A DNA stretch of 64,000 nt from Mongoliibacter ruber (GCF_003003005.1 NZ_PVTR01000012.1:62001-126000); one strand, 5' to 3'. Positions 25,665-34,847 are shown, numbered from the stretch's first letter. The notes: generated by a model not told the origin, from the sequence alone. Program-made: numbers and translations.

Positions 25665-27138
25665 CACTCATGTCAGGGACTGGAAGATGTAAGCTTTGAA
25701 AGACATCTTCTATGGATTTTTTATTTTCTGCCAAAACCAGTAATTGATCATTGGCTTCAATTTCAGTCTGCCCGTTTGGAGTGAGGTACTTCCCCTTTCT
25801 TCTCAACATCGCTATAATTGCACTTTTCGGAAAGCCTACATCAAGGATCTTTTTTCCAATCACTTTACTGTCTTCCGGTATATTGACTTCTACCATGGAA
25901 GTTTTAGGAGGTTCATCCAGAAAATAATCCAATGGTGATCTCGGTTTTAATTTTTCAGGTAAGGCTACTTTTAACCAATCTGCCACCCTGGATAAGGTAG
26001 TCCCCTGCAATAAGACAGAAGTCAAAGAAATAAAAAAGACAATATTGAAAATTGTATTGGCCTTGTCAATGCCGGCAATGAGCGGATATGTCGCAAACAC
26101 TATCGGTACAGCACCTCTCAGGCCAACCCAAGATACATACCACCTTCTTCGCATTTTCATTTTGAAAGGCAGTAATGAAGCAAATACTCCAATCGGTCTT
26201 GATACAAAAATCAAAAACAAACCAATGGCCAAACCTAGACCCATAAGCGGTATGATTTCCGAAGGATTGACCAAAAGCCCCAAAGTCAAGAAAAGGACAA
26301 TCTGCATGAGCCAAGCCAAGCCATCAAAAAGCTTCAAAATCGTTCTTTTGTGGATCAAATCCTGATTCCCAAGGTATACGGCACACAGATAAACCGCCAA
26401 AAAACCATTCCCTCCAATCAAATCCGTAAAGGAAAAGGTGACAAACATTAAGGCAATCACCAAAACTGGATAAAGGCCTTCAAAACCTAGATTTATCCTA
26501 TTAACTGAAAATTTGCTTATCCAACCAAATAATAATCCCATAGCAGCTCCAATGATCATTTGACTGAAAAAGAGGGTTACCAATTCCAAATAACCCAAGT
26601 CAGGATTGGTGACTAAGCCCAAAAAAGCAATGGTCAATACATAGGCCATGGGGTCATTACTCCCACTCTCCAATTCCAAAGTAGACCTAAGTTTATATTT
26701 CAAAGCAAGACTCTTTGACCTCAAAATTGAAAAGACCGCTGCGGCATCTGTTGAAGAAACAATTGCACCTAAGAGTAGACCTTCATAAATGTTGAAATCT
26801 GTAATCCACCAGACAAAAACCCCCACTGAAACAGCTGTCATCAGAACCCCAACAGTTGAAAGCATAATTCCCTGACCCAAGACAGGCTTGATTGATCTCC
26901 AGGAAGTATCCAAGCCTCCGGAAAACAGAATGAAATTTAAAGAAACTATGCCCACAAACTGTGCTGTACGTGGATTGTCAAATTCAATCCCAAAGCCATT
27001 TGTCCCTGCAGCCATTCCTATAAACAAGAACAAAACCAAGGTCGGGACTCCAAATTTGTAAGATGTCTTGCCAGCAAGTATGCTAATAAATAACAATACT
27101 GACCCAACTAATAATATATTTTCAATCGTTAAACCCAT
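25657..27138 (-). CDS. NhaP2/CvrA-type K+/H+ antiporter
   Basis: A 493-residue CPA1 antiporter. About 12 membrane segments start with ILLVGSVLLFISILAGKTSYKFG. The motif LESGSNDPMAYVL carries the paired Asn-Asp of the ion site found in NhaP2-type potassium/proton antiporters. The last 80 residues are a TrkA_C (RCK-C) domain (PEDSKVIGKKILDVGFPKSA ... QTEIEANDQLLVLA), the usual regulatory domain of this group. The ATG at 27138 is preferred to the frame start at 27156. Confidence 0.9.
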   Translation of the reverse strand: MGLTIENILLVGSVLLFISILAGKTSYKFGVPTLVLFLFIGMAAGTNGFGIEFDNPRTAQFVGIVSLNFILFSGGLDTSWRSIKPVLGQGIMLSTVGVLMTAVSVGVFVWWITDFNIYEGLLLGAIVSSTDAAAVFSILRSKSLALKYKLRSTLELESGSNDPMAYVLTIAFLGLVTNPDLGYLELVTLFFSQMIIGAAMGLLFGWISKFSVNRINLGFEGLYPVLVIALMFVTFSFTDLIGGNGFLAVYLCAVYLGNQDLIHKRTILKLFDGLAWLMQIVLFLTLGLLVNPSEIIPLMGLGLAIGLFLIFVSRPIGVFASLLPFKMKMRRRWYVSWVGLRGAVPIVFATYPLIAGIDKANTIFNIVFFISLTSVLLQGTTLSRVADWLKVALPEKLKPRSPLDYFLDEPPKTSMVEVNIPEDSKVIGKKILDVGFPKSAIIAMLRRKGKYLTPNGQTEIEANDQLLVLAENKKSIEDVFQSLHLPVPDMSDD

Positions 27139-27667
27139 ATTTGAAACTTTATGCAATAAGCAAAAACCCTATAATTAATAAGCTCAATTTCCTTTAAAGA
27201 TAATTTTAATGGGTTAAGGCAACAATTCGGCTTCATCCATTAAGACACTGGCTTTGTAAAAATAAGACTCCTTTTGAACCAAAATAATTCCTTATCGCAA
27301 AACTATTTACCAATCGAAAAGAAAAATATTATGATTATCCGCAATCATGCCACTAATCAATTAAACGAGGGTTTATTGGCAAACGGATACTAATAGATAT
27401 TGGATATTTATTGATGTTGGTTCGAAATCACAGGTTAATTCTATTATTTAGATTCTACTGGCATGAAAGCGGATATACATAAAAAATATAAATTGAAAAT
27501 TTAATGTTAAAAAAACAGTCAATGATTGGGCAATAGTCAATAGTTTTAAGTGAGTTAATTTTAATATCCTAGTCATGAGGAAAAATGACGGGCTACTTTG
27601 TAGAATAAAACTATAATCCTAATAAAGGATTGAAAAACCCAAGCAGCATATCAAATAGATAAACCTG
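27139..27667. other. Gene-free stretch with a dispersed repeat
   Basis: This 529-base AT-rich region separates two divergent genes and holds no convincing coding frame. It contains the dispersed repeat listed at 27396-27488. A promoter for the GH13 gene should lie at its right end but no clear TAnnTTTG element is seen there. Confidence 0.6.
27396..27488. repeat. Dispersed intergenic repeat, copy A
   Basis: About 93 bases starting GATATTGGATATT and holding the exact core TTCTACTGGCA (27453-27463), followed by AGCGGATATACATAAAAAAT. It aligns, with several short gaps, to 51295-51385. Not coding. Confidence 0.6.
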
Positions 27668-29053
27668 ATGAAAAAAACATATTCACTGATTGTCCCCTTT
27701 ATATATACTTTGTTTTTGGTGTCTTGCAATACTGAAACAAATTTCCCTGACAATGATAAAGTCATTGAAGATGAAAAATTTGTGCAATACGGTACTCCAT
27801 TCGCCGGAGTACCTGAAATCTCTGACATCAATATGTATGAGGTCAACCCACTGGTATTCAGTCAACAGAAAAATCTTGATGGTGTACGTCAAAGGCTAGA
27901 TGAAATTCAGGATTTGGGAATAAACGTCATTTGGCTGATGCCTATACATCCAATTGGACAGGAAAAAGCATTTGGCTCACCTTATGCTGTTCGGGATTTT
28001 TACGATATCAATCCTTCTTATGGTAATATGGAAGATTTGAGAAAACTTGTATCGGAAGCTCATGAGCGAGGAATGGCTGTCATCTTGGATTTGGTAGCCA
28101 ATCACACAGCCTGGGATAATAAGTGGATAACAGAAAACCCATCCTGGTACAAGCAAGATGGATCAGGTAATATCATGATTGCCGAGAACTGGAGTGATGT
28201 GGCTGCCTTGAATTACGATAATCCTACTCTCCGGTCGGAGATGATTGATGTGATGAAGTATTGGGTCTTGGAAGCCAATGTCGATGGCTATCGTTGTGAT
28301 TTTGCGGGAGGTGTTCCAGTTGATTTTTGGACCGAAGCCATAGAAGAATTGAGGGATATTCCGGACAGAGATATCATCATGTTTGCAGAATCAGCTGACA
28401 AACAACTGTTCAATGCAGACTTTGACTTGATATTTGGTTGGGATTTTCAAGCAAGGCTCAAAGAGGTTTTTAGAGAACAAAGACAGGCAAGTGACTTATT
28501 TACTTCCAATGAGGCTGACTATAGGAATGTCCCAAATGGCGCTGATATCTTAAGGTTCACCACCAATCATGATGACAACGCATGGGAGGACACTCCTCAA
28601 AATGTCTTCAACACAATTGAAGGATCCCTAGCTGCATTTTTGATCACTTCTTATTTTGGTGGTGTTCCAATGGTCTATAATGGACAGGAAATAGGAGTTT
28701 CGGATAGAATCCCCTTCTTTTTCGGGACAAATTACAGGATCAACTGGGCACAAAATCCTCATATTCTCGAAGAATACAAGCGTATTTTGAAGTTCAGAGC
28801 AGAAAGTAATGCTGTCAGAAAGGGAGTCTTGGAAAATCTTGGTTCAACGGCCGCTATCTTGTCTTTCAAAAAAACCTTCCAAAATGAGGAGGTGGTAGTT
28901 CTGGTCAATACCTTAGGAAAAGACAGTGAAATACAAATTCCTGATTCATTAAAAGGAAGTAAATGGCTTAATGTATTGCTGGATACTGAAGTGGTTTTGG
29001 AAAATGAACTAGCTCTGTCGGCATATTCTTATCTTATTTTGAAAGAAATATAG
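27668..29053 (+). CDS. GH13 alpha-amylase-family lipoprotein
   Basis: A 461-residue lipoprotein with lipobox LVSC. The (beta/alpha)8 barrel shows all four GH13 regions: DLVANHT, GYRCDFAGG (nucleophile Asp), MFAESAD (acid/base Glu) and TTNHDD. A short beta domain ends the protein. The family cuts or rearranges alpha-glucans; the exact bond is not readable. The third residue after the nucleophile Asp, usually His in other members, is Gly. It stands alone, with no SusC/SusD or other starch genes next to it, so it is not part of a typical polysaccharide locus. Confidence 0.9.
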   Translation: MKKTYSLIVPFIYTLFLVSCNTETNFPDNDKVIEDEKFVQYGTPFAGVPEISDINMYEVNPLVFSQQKNLDGVRQRLDEIQDLGINVIWLMPIHPIGQEKAFGSPYAVRDFYDINPSYGNMEDLRKLVSEAHERGMAVILDLVANHTAWDNKWITENPSWYKQDGSGNIMIAENWSDVAALNYDNPTLRSEMIDVMKYWVLEANVDGYRCDFAGGVPVDFWTEAIEELRDIPDRDIIMFAESADKQLFNADFDLIFGWDFQARLKEVFREQRQASDLFTSNEADYRNVPNGADILRFTTNHDDNAWEDTPQNVFNTIEGSLAAFLITSYFGGVPMVYNGQEIGVSDRIPFFFGTNYRINWAQNPHILEEYKRILKFRAESNAVRKGVLENLGSTAAILSFKKTFQNEEVVVLVNTLGKDSEIQIPDSLKGSKWLNVLLDTEVVLENELALSAYSYLILKEI

Positions 29054-29138
29054 CTGTACTTATAAAACAAAAAACAACCACTTATTTACTAACAACTTAC
29101 ATTTCCATGCCAGCTATTTGTCATTCGGTTTGAAAAAA

Positions 29139-29366
29139 TCAGTAAAGCCTTTGTCTAATTTTATACTCTTCGGAAACCATTTTTGGCAATTCCTTTAGCT
29201 CAATTTCAAAATATGCTTTTTCTATTTTTTCTGAGGTGCCTTTAATATTGCAAAAATACAAGCCATCAACATGCCTTTTCACAATCAAGACCTCATCCGG
29301 GCTTAATTTTGAACATACTTCATCGCCTACATCATATTTTTTCTTCAAATTCAATTTTGTTATCAT
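29139..29366 (-). CDS. Small protein, DUF2158-like
   Basis: A 75-residue protein. The central KYDVGDEVCSKLSPDEVLIV and DGLYFCNI resemble short SH3-like proteins that start with a Gly-Asp-x-V strand, such as the DUF2158 (YodC-like) group. The Cys at position 18 and the Cys of YFCNI could form a pair. The resemblance is weak, and no partner gene is nearby. The ORF may or may not be expressed. Confidence 0.5.
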   Translation of the reverse strand: MITKLNLKKKYDVGDEVCSKLSPDEVLIVKRHVDGLYFCNIKGTSEKIEKAYFEIELKELPKMVSEEYKIRQRLY

Positions 29367-29570
29367 AACTTTTATAGTCGGTTAGTTATAGCGTTTATTT
29401 AATTTTAGAGTCTTTCTTTTTAGTACTTTGGTGTTTTCCTGTTTGCTATTTATAAAAAAGTCAAGGTGAAAAAATATCAGGTCAGTTATTGACTTGAAAC
29501 CAAAAGATCCTGATAGTTTCAAGCCTGAAAAAACCCTTATTAACTTATCACTAAAACCACCTCCGTACAT

Positions 29571-30003
29571 TTTATTAGGATAAGTTTTAATAAGGTATTT
29601 CTTTTTGTCTGTTTGTGTAATACAAATTTTGCAGTTTCTAACTTAAAAACCTTTATAAAAATAATACTAATGCTTACATAATTGCCACAATTATTATAGC
29701 CTAATCAATGACCTCAAGGCATATAATTGAGAAAAATATTTACTCGTACACATGAAAAAAACTTGGAGAACGTCCCAACTAAAAACATGCGAAATATATA
29801 AGTTAAACTTTATATGATGTAATTAGTGTTACCTTGTAATAAGGTAGATTTGCAATAGGTTAAAAGCAGAGCTTTTGATTTTCTCTTAAATTATGTAAAA
29901 TAGCATTTTAAGAATCATCAAATAAGAATTCACAAATGGATTTTGTTTAATCACACCCCAAACACCTGTTTACAACCATATCACATAGTTAAATTTAGTA
30001 TCC
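29571..30003. other. AT-rich stretch without a gene
   Basis: No coding frame with family features is seen. There is a small imperfect hairpin AAAAGCAGAGCTTTT near 29862-29876, which is too short and isolated to call a terminator. It probably holds the promoter of the next small gene. Confidence 0.5.
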
Positions 30004-30189
30004 ATGAACATATTAAGAAGTTGGAGAGAACAAAAAATCATGTTGAAAAGAATCTTTCCAGAATTAGTTGACCAAGATTTTGATTATCAGGAAGGCACTA
30101 GGGAAAGCATGTTGGATAGGCTTTCAGCAAAACTAGTCAAAACAAGACCTGAGCTTGAAGCCATATTGGCAGATCTTCAACTTTTTTGA
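30004..30189 (+). CDS. CsbD-like small helical protein
   Basis: A 61-residue protein of mostly helix. The pattern WREQKIMLKRIFPELVDQDF and EGTRESMLDRLSAKLVKTRPELEAIL matches the small stress proteins of Bacteroidota often labelled CsbD-like: an N-terminal helix, an acid-rich turn and a C-terminal helix with KL-K-T-ELE. The role is thought to be in general stress, without proof. Length fits the family. Confidence 0.75.
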   Translation: MNILRSWREQKIMLKRIFPELVDQDFDYQEGTRESMLDRLSAKLVKTRPELEAILADLQLF

Positions 30190-30290
30190 TTCAAGTCCTT
30201 TTTATCCTTAAAAACCACATCTCATATTTTGAGAACCTTTATTAAAAAAGCAAATCCCTAACCAGGAGTAAAACTAGATAGAATACCTGC

Positions 30291-31391
30291 ATGTCCAGAA
30301 AATTAAAATTTATAGAAAGCGATAGGTCCTTATTTCTTCAAACAGTACGGAACAATACGAATGCTTATTTCGAAGAAAATAACATTTCCAAAAAAGCCAA
30401 TTGGAAAATGGTTTCAAAAACCATTATTCTTCTGGTACTTTTGGTAAGTCTTTATGTACTCTTGGTTTTTGGTAATTTCCCACTTATTGTACATTTTATT
30501 TTGGCAGCTTCATTGGGAATCAATATGACTTTGATCGGTTTTAATATATGCCACGATGCGCTTCATGGTTCATACTCTGACCAAAAATGGGTAAACTCCT
30601 CTTTAGGTTGGTTTTTCAATTTTATCGGTGCCAATGAATATGTATGGAAAATAACACATAATCAAATTCATCATACCTATACCAATATCGTCGGACATGA
30701 TGCTGATTTGGAAGTCGCACCGGGCATCATCAGAATCAATGATACCGAAGAATGGAAACCGATACATAAATATCAGCATATCTATTCATTTATGTTGTAT
30801 TCTCTATCATCACTTTCATGGTTTTTTAAGAAGGATTACATGAAGTTTTTTGACAAATCATTGAGAGAAAAAAACAGTAAACCACCTACTTCAGAGTATG
30901 TCAAGCTCTTTGCTTATAAGGCACTTTACTATACTTTGTTCCTGGTATTCCCTTTGGTATTCATGCCTTTTACATGGCCGACAGTTTTGGCCATTCTTTT
31001 GGTAATGCATTTTGCTGAGGGAATGGTAATGGGCAATGTATTCCAATTGGCCCACCTTGTTGAGGAGACTGATATGCCAGAACCAAATACCAACAAAAGC
31101 ATCTCTGATCCATGGGCTGTTCATCAAATGAAAACAACTGCCAATTTTGCTAGGAAGAATGGTTTTGTCACATCCATGTTTGGTGGCTTAAACTATCAAA
31201 TAGAGCACCATCTCTTTCCAAACATTTGCCATATCCATTATCCGGCTATTTCTGAAATTGTGAAAAGCACAGCTGAAGAATTTGGTCTTCCCTATCATGA
31301 AAATGAAACCTTCTTTTCGGCAGTAAAATCTCACTATAACTTTTTGAAAAAAATGGGTTCGGTTCCTGCACCACAGTTGGAGAAAGCTTAA
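30291..31391 (+). CDS. Membrane fatty-acid desaturase
   Basis: A 366-residue di-iron membrane desaturase. The three His boxes are HDALH (with the ICHDALHGSY context), HNQIHHTYTN, and QIEHHLFPNICH. Several membrane segments lie between them. The QIEHH third box is typical of front-end and linoleoyl-CoA-type desaturases, while other features fit an acyl-CoA/acyl-lipid desaturase. Regiospecificity cannot be read. It may adjust membrane fluidity. A hairpin with a T-run follows the stop. Confidence 0.9.
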   Translation: MSRKLKFIESDRSLFLQTVRNNTNAYFEENNISKKANWKMVSKTIILLVLLVSLYVLLVFGNFPLIVHFILAASLGINMTLIGFNICHDALHGSYSDQKWVNSSLGWFFNFIGANEYVWKITHNQIHHTYTNIVGHDADLEVAPGIIRINDTEEWKPIHKYQHIYSFMLYSLSSLSWFFKKDYMKFFDKSLREKNSKPPTSEYVKLFAYKALYYTLFLVFPLVFMPFTWPTVLAILLVMHFAEGMVMGNVFQLAHLVEETDMPEPNTNKSISDPWAVHQMKTTANFARKNGFVTSMFGGLNYQIEHHLFPNICHIHYPAISEIVKSTAEEFGLPYHENETFFSAVKSHYNFLKKMGSVPAPQLEKA

Positions 31392-31417
31392 ATAAAAATT
31401 ACAAATCAATGACATTG

Positions 31418-31449
31418 CACCTCTGGATGGATACTCCGGAGGTGTTTTT
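31418..31449 (+). terminator. Rho-independent terminator after the desaturase gene
   Basis: Nine-bp stem CACCTCTGG / CCGGAGGTG with a nine-base loop and five T residues. It lies 26 bases after the stop and just before the convergent gene's stop at 31452. Confidence 0.8.
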
Positions 31450-31451
31450 GT

Positions 31452-31985
31452 TTAAAACCACCTTCCAAAAATCACCTTAACCCCAAAATGTGATCCCCAA
31501 CTATCATCTTGTGTAGCATAGGTAAAATATGTCGCTCCAAATTGTAAACCTAGGGATAGAGAGAATTTGTCTTCAAAATAAAATTGATATCCTGGTTCTA
31601 CCCATAGCCCCACGTTGTGATGCTGCTCTAGTCTGTTTTGAGTAAGGCTAATTATCGGTGCTGTGTAAAAGCCTTGAGAGTATATGCTTTCATTTTTTTT
31701 AAAGAAAATGGGTGAGGCTACTTCCAAGCCATAATGGCTGATTTGATTTCTTTCGCTACGTATTCCTAAGTTGAGAATACTGGTCAGTCTCAAGTCTACC
31801 CGCTCGGCCAATCTTTTCTGAAAAACAACGGGAAGCACATTGATATCAAATTCTCCCCTTTCGTAAAATGGCTCAACCGTAACACTTGGATTCACCCCAA
31901 TCAAAAAACTAGGTTTGTCTGTTTGTGCCTGCAAAGCATATTGAAAGCTGCAAAAGAAGAAAATCAATACACCGAAATGTTTCAT
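31452..31985 (-). CDS. Exported beta-rich outer-membrane-like protein
   Basis: A 177-residue protein with a signal peptide (MKHFGVLIFFFCSFQYALQA). Alternating hydrophobic strands and a C-terminal strand ending HFGVKVIFGRWF suggest a small outer-membrane barrel. No family name. The ATG at 31985 is chosen because it starts the signal peptide; the open frame extends upstream to 32018. Confidence 0.65.
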   Translation of the reverse strand: MKHFGVLIFFFCSFQYALQAQTDKPSFLIGVNPSVTVEPFYERGEFDINVLPVVFQKRLAERVDLRLTSILNLGIRSERNQISHYGLEVASPIFFKKNESIYSQGFYTAPIISLTQNRLEQHHNVGLWVEPGYQFYFEDKFSLSLGLQFGATYFTYATQDDSWGSHFGVKVIFGRWF

Positions 31986-32172
31986 TTTACAATGGCTTAT
32001 GGGTGAAAAAGAGTGCACTAAACCCTGCTATTTGGTTAAGGGAATACACTTTCTGATCTCGTCAGACATGATTATTAAATAGCAAAAGACCTTTAAAGAT
32101 TCTAAGTCTTAGGCACTCAATTAATTAAAAAAACAGATTATATGGCAGGATTACAAATATGACCGGTGATTC

Positions 32173-32841
32173 CTAAAAAATATCTTCAGCTTTGCCTTGT
32201 TTGACCAATTGCCCTTCCTCTATCACCAAGACCCTGTCCGACATTTTTTTCACCTCATGGTAATCATGCGAAATCAATACAGTGGTGAGCCCCAATTCAG
32301 CATGGAGTTGTAAGATATCATCCTGCAGTTTGTTGCGCATAGCAGTATCCAAAGCAGAAAGCGGTTCGTCTAAAAGCAAAAGTTGAGGTTTCCTGACCAA
32401 AGCCCTAGCCAATGCCACTCTTTGTTTTTGCCCACCTGAAAGCAAGCCTGGCTTTTTATCCTGAAGTGACAAGAGACCAACCATGCCTAAAATATGGTCT
32501 ACCCAGCTTTCATTTTCTCCTTTTGGCAAAGCAAAAACAAGATTACCCCTGACTGTCATGTTTGGGAAAAGGGAGTATTCCTGAAAAACCATCCCAATGG
32601 AACGTAGCCTTGTTTTGAGGTGAACACCTTGCACACTGTCAAACCAAAGTTGCTCATTCACAGAGATTCTTCCCTGATCAGGCTTCATCAATCCAGCCAA
32701 CATCCTGATCACGCTGGTTTTCCCTGCACCGGAAGGACCATATAAGGTAAGGAACTCACCCTTCTTGATCTCAGTTTGCACTCGAAGTTCGAATGGTCCA
32801 TTGGCACCGGAAAGTTTTTTCTTAATATCAAGCTCCATCAT
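32173..32841 (-). CDS. modC: Molybdate ABC transporter ATPase
   Basis: A 222-residue ABC ATPase. Walker A GPSGAGKT, the Q-loop VFQEYSLFPN, signature LSGGQKQR, Walker B LLLLDEP and the switch His in LISHDYHE are all intact. The sequence ends at KAEDIF, so it lacks the C-terminal MOBE/TOBE oxyanion-binding domain of typical ModC (about 350 residues); the stop is clear and no further frame continues. Its start overlaps the modB stop by 4 bases. Assignment to molybdate rests on the neighbours. Confidence 0.85.
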   Translation of the reverse strand: MMELDIKKKLSGANGPFELRVQTEIKKGEFLTLYGPSGAGKTSVIRMLAGLMKPDQGRISVNEQLWFDSVQGVHLKTRLRSIGMVFQEYSLFPNMTVRGNLVFALPKGENESWVDHILGMVGLLSLQDKKPGLLSGGQKQRVALARALVRKPQLLLLDEPLSALDTAMRNKLQDDILQLHAELGLTTVLISHDYHEVKKMSDRVLVIEEGQLVKQGKAEDIF

Positions 32842-33512
32842 AACAACCTCACCGCCTTTCTTTTTTGGTAATTGAAAAGGTAGACTAGGGATAAGATCAC
32901 AAAAGAGAAGAGCAACAAAATAAGGGAATATTCATTGGCTAAGCCATAATTCATCGCTTCCACTTCATCATAAATACTGATTGAAATCACCTGAGTGAGG
33001 CCGGGGATGTTCCCTCCTACCATCAAAACCACCCCAAATTCACCAATAGTGTGGGCAAAAGTCAATATCCCTGCTGTAAGCAAAGCTCCTGTCATATTGG
33101 GTAAAATAACCCGCAACAATGTGGTCCAAGTGCTTTTCCCCAAAGAGTAAGAAGCCTCTACCAATGTAATCGGCACAGACCTAAATCCGGACTGCAGAGG
33201 CTGCACCATAAAAGGCAGGCTATAAAATACAGATGCAATGACAAGCCCTTCAAAGGTGAACACCAAACGCAAGTCCAGGTATTCTTCAAACCAAGCACCA
33301 AGCCCACTTTCGGGACTCAATACCAACAATATGTAAAATCCCAAAACTGTAGGAGGCAAAACCAAAGGCAGCGACACGATGGCCTCAAACAAGACCTTGT
33401 ACCTGCGCGGATTGAATGCCAACCAATATGCCAAAGGAACACCAATCACAAACAATACCGCTGTGGTAATGCCCGCTAGTTTGATCGATATCCAAAAAGG
33501 CGTATAATCCAT
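32838..33512 (-). CDS. modB: Molybdate ABC transporter permease
   Basis: A 224-residue inner-membrane permease with about five or six helices. It carries the LAGITTAVLFVIGVPLAYWLA start, PLVLPPTVLGFYILLVL, and the cytoplasmic EAA loop (VEASYSLGKSTWTTLLRVILP). AHTIGEFGVVLMVGGNIPG is characteristic of ModB. ATG at 33512 is 5 bases past the modA stop; an upstream TTG at 33521 is less likely. Confidence 0.95.
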   Translation of the reverse strand: MDYTPFWISIKLAGITTAVLFVIGVPLAYWLAFNPRRYKVLFEAIVSLPLVLPPTVLGFYILLVLSPESGLGAWFEEYLDLRLVFTFEGLVIASVFYSLPFMVQPLQSGFRSVPITLVEASYSLGKSTWTTLLRVILPNMTGALLTAGILTFAHTIGEFGVVLMVGGNIPGLTQVISISIYDEVEAMNYGLANEYSLILLLFSFVILSLVYLFNYQKRKAVRLL

Positions 33513-33517
33513 TGTTG

Positions 33518-34294
33518 TCAAAGTTGTCTAAATCCAAAATAAGCCAAAACGGCCTTTGCATTCTCACTTTGGACAAATTCAAAAAAGGCTTTTGCTTCCT
33601 TGTTTTCTTTTGCCCTTTGGGTAATGATAGCACCTTGCAAAAGAGGCCGATGGGTATTTTCAGGGATAAGGATAAAATCAGAATTGATTTTTTGCATGGT
33701 TGGTGATAATGCCAATGATAAGGCAATTATACCGGCATCTGCCGCGCCTGTACTTACAAACTGTGCTGTTTGGGAGATATTTTCCCCAAAAACCAGTTTG
33801 GGTTTCACTTTCTCATAAACACCATAATGCTTGAGACTTTCCTCTGCACGCATACCGTAGGGGGCATGGCGTGGATTGGCAATGGCGATTTTCTTAAGGT
33901 TATCAGAAGAAAGATCTTCTACAGAGTTGAGTTCAATGCCTTTGCTTTTTGACCATATGACCAACCTTCCTATCCCATAAGCATATATCTCCGAACCAGT
34001 CCTACCCATCGTCTCAAGCTTTTTGGGATATTCCATATCAGCCGAGAAATAAATATCAAATGGAGCGCCTTTTGTCAACTGTTCGAAAAACTTGCCTGAA
34101 GATCCATAAATCACCTGAACGTCGCTCTTGTTAGGGTAAAGATGAATAATGGAGTCCATGGCAAACCTCAAATCAGCTGCAGCAGCAATCGTTACCGTTG
34201 CTTTTTTACCCTGGGCTTGAAGATCTTGCGGTCCAAACCAAAAGACTATTAAATATAATATTATAACAGAAAACACTGCTTTTGTAATTTTCAT
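33518..34294 (-). CDS. modA: Periplasmic molybdate-binding protein
   Basis: A 258-residue exported binding protein that captures molybdate (or tungstate) for ModBC. A signal peptide ending near DLQAQG precedes the TIAAAADLRFAM start; YGSSGKFFEQLTKGAPFDIYFSAD is the ligand-site motif with paired Ser residues. FVSTGAADAGIIALSLA and the C-terminal FFEFVQSENAKAVLAYFGF also fit ModA. It is 6 bases downstream of the molybdopterin-domain lipoprotein gene. Confidence 0.95.
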   Translation of the reverse strand: MKITKAVFSVIILYLIVFWFGPQDLQAQGKKATVTIAAAADLRFAMDSIIHLYPNKSDVQVIYGSSGKFFEQLTKGAPFDIYFSADMEYPKKLETMGRTGSEIYAYGIGRLVIWSKSKGIELNSVEDLSSDNLKKIAIANPRHAPYGMRAEESLKHYGVYEKVKPKLVFGENISQTAQFVSTGAADAGIIALSLALSPTMQKINSDFILIPENTHRPLLQGAIITQRAKENKEAKAFFEFVQSENAKAVLAYFGFRQL

Positions 34295-34300
34295 CAAAGC

Positions 34301-34810
34301 CTATTCAATTTTTACCAACTTTACAGAAACCAATTGCCTTACCCACCTTGCATGGAGATTTTCCTCCGGCACAATAATTCTGAAAGGCCCCACTCCTTCT
34401 CCCAAAGGTTCGCCAGCCCTAGCATAAGCCACCAAAATTTGTTTTCCGGAAAACTCAGGATCTATTTCTGGCAAAGAAAAAACTGATTTGTACCCATCTG
34501 ATGCCTCCGTCAAAATATATTGCGACTGATTTTTACCTTTTAGGCCTGTTCCAAATTCAATTCCTGCTTTTTGTATCAGGTCACGTAACCAAACGCCCTG
34601 AAATTCATAAGTCTGCTCGTCTTTGTCTTTTCCCAAGACAGATTGCACAGGCATTGCTTTCAACCCATCCATATCTATGGTAAATGGTTGTTGAAAATCT
34701 CCGGAAAAAGACAAAACAGTATTATGTATCAATCCGACTTTAGAAGGCTCATCACAAGAGAAATGTACCAAAATGATGGAAACCAATAGGAATATGTGGG
34801 AAGGTTTCAT
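34301..34810 (-). CDS. Lipoprotein with a sulfite-oxidase-type molybdopterin-binding fold
   Basis: A 169-residue lipoprotein with lipobox VHFSC. The rest is the oxidoreductase molybdopterin-binding domain: TIDMDGLKAMPVQSV, YEFQGVWLRDLIQKAGIE, YILTEASDGYKSVFSLPEID, GPFRIIVPEE and ARWVRQLVSVKLV. It has no Cys except the lipid-modified one, so it lacks the Cys that ligates Mo in sulfite oxidase. It is first in the mod operon, 13 bases after a ModE-like box. It may therefore bind a cofactor, molybdate or a partner without redox function; that is inference. Confidence 0.8.
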   Translation of the reverse strand: MKPSHIFLLVSIILVHFSCDEPSKVGLIHNTVLSFSGDFQQPFTIDMDGLKAMPVQSVLGKDKDEQTYEFQGVWLRDLIQKAGIEFGTGLKGKNQSQYILTEASDGYKSVFSLPEIDPEFSGKQILVAYARAGEPLGEGVGPFRIIVPEENLHARWVRQLVSVKLVKIE

Positions 34811-34823
34811 ATTGAGTTGATAT

Positions 34824-34847
34824 CGTTATATACAAATATATATATCG
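34824..34847 (-). promoter_or_regulatory. ModE-type operator over the mod promoter
   Basis: CGTTATATA-CAAATA-TATATATCG: two 9-base half-sites that are inverted repeats with one mismatch, spaced by 6, as in ModE boxes (CGnTATATA...TATATAnCG). On the minus strand a perfect Bacteroidota -7 element TATATTTG lies inside it (34833-34840), with TTTG at 34863-34866 as a possible -33 (spacer 22). Binding would block the promoter of the mod operon. Confidence 0.75.

Noticed and set aside
29382-29570. A 62-codon frame on the minus strand just before a small gene
   Set aside because: It has no family features and a biased composition; the 15-base gap to the next gene could be chance in an AT-rich area.
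29862-29876. Hairpin AAAAGC-AGA-GCTTTT as a terminator
   Set aside because: It is short, has no proper T-run and no gene stops close to it.
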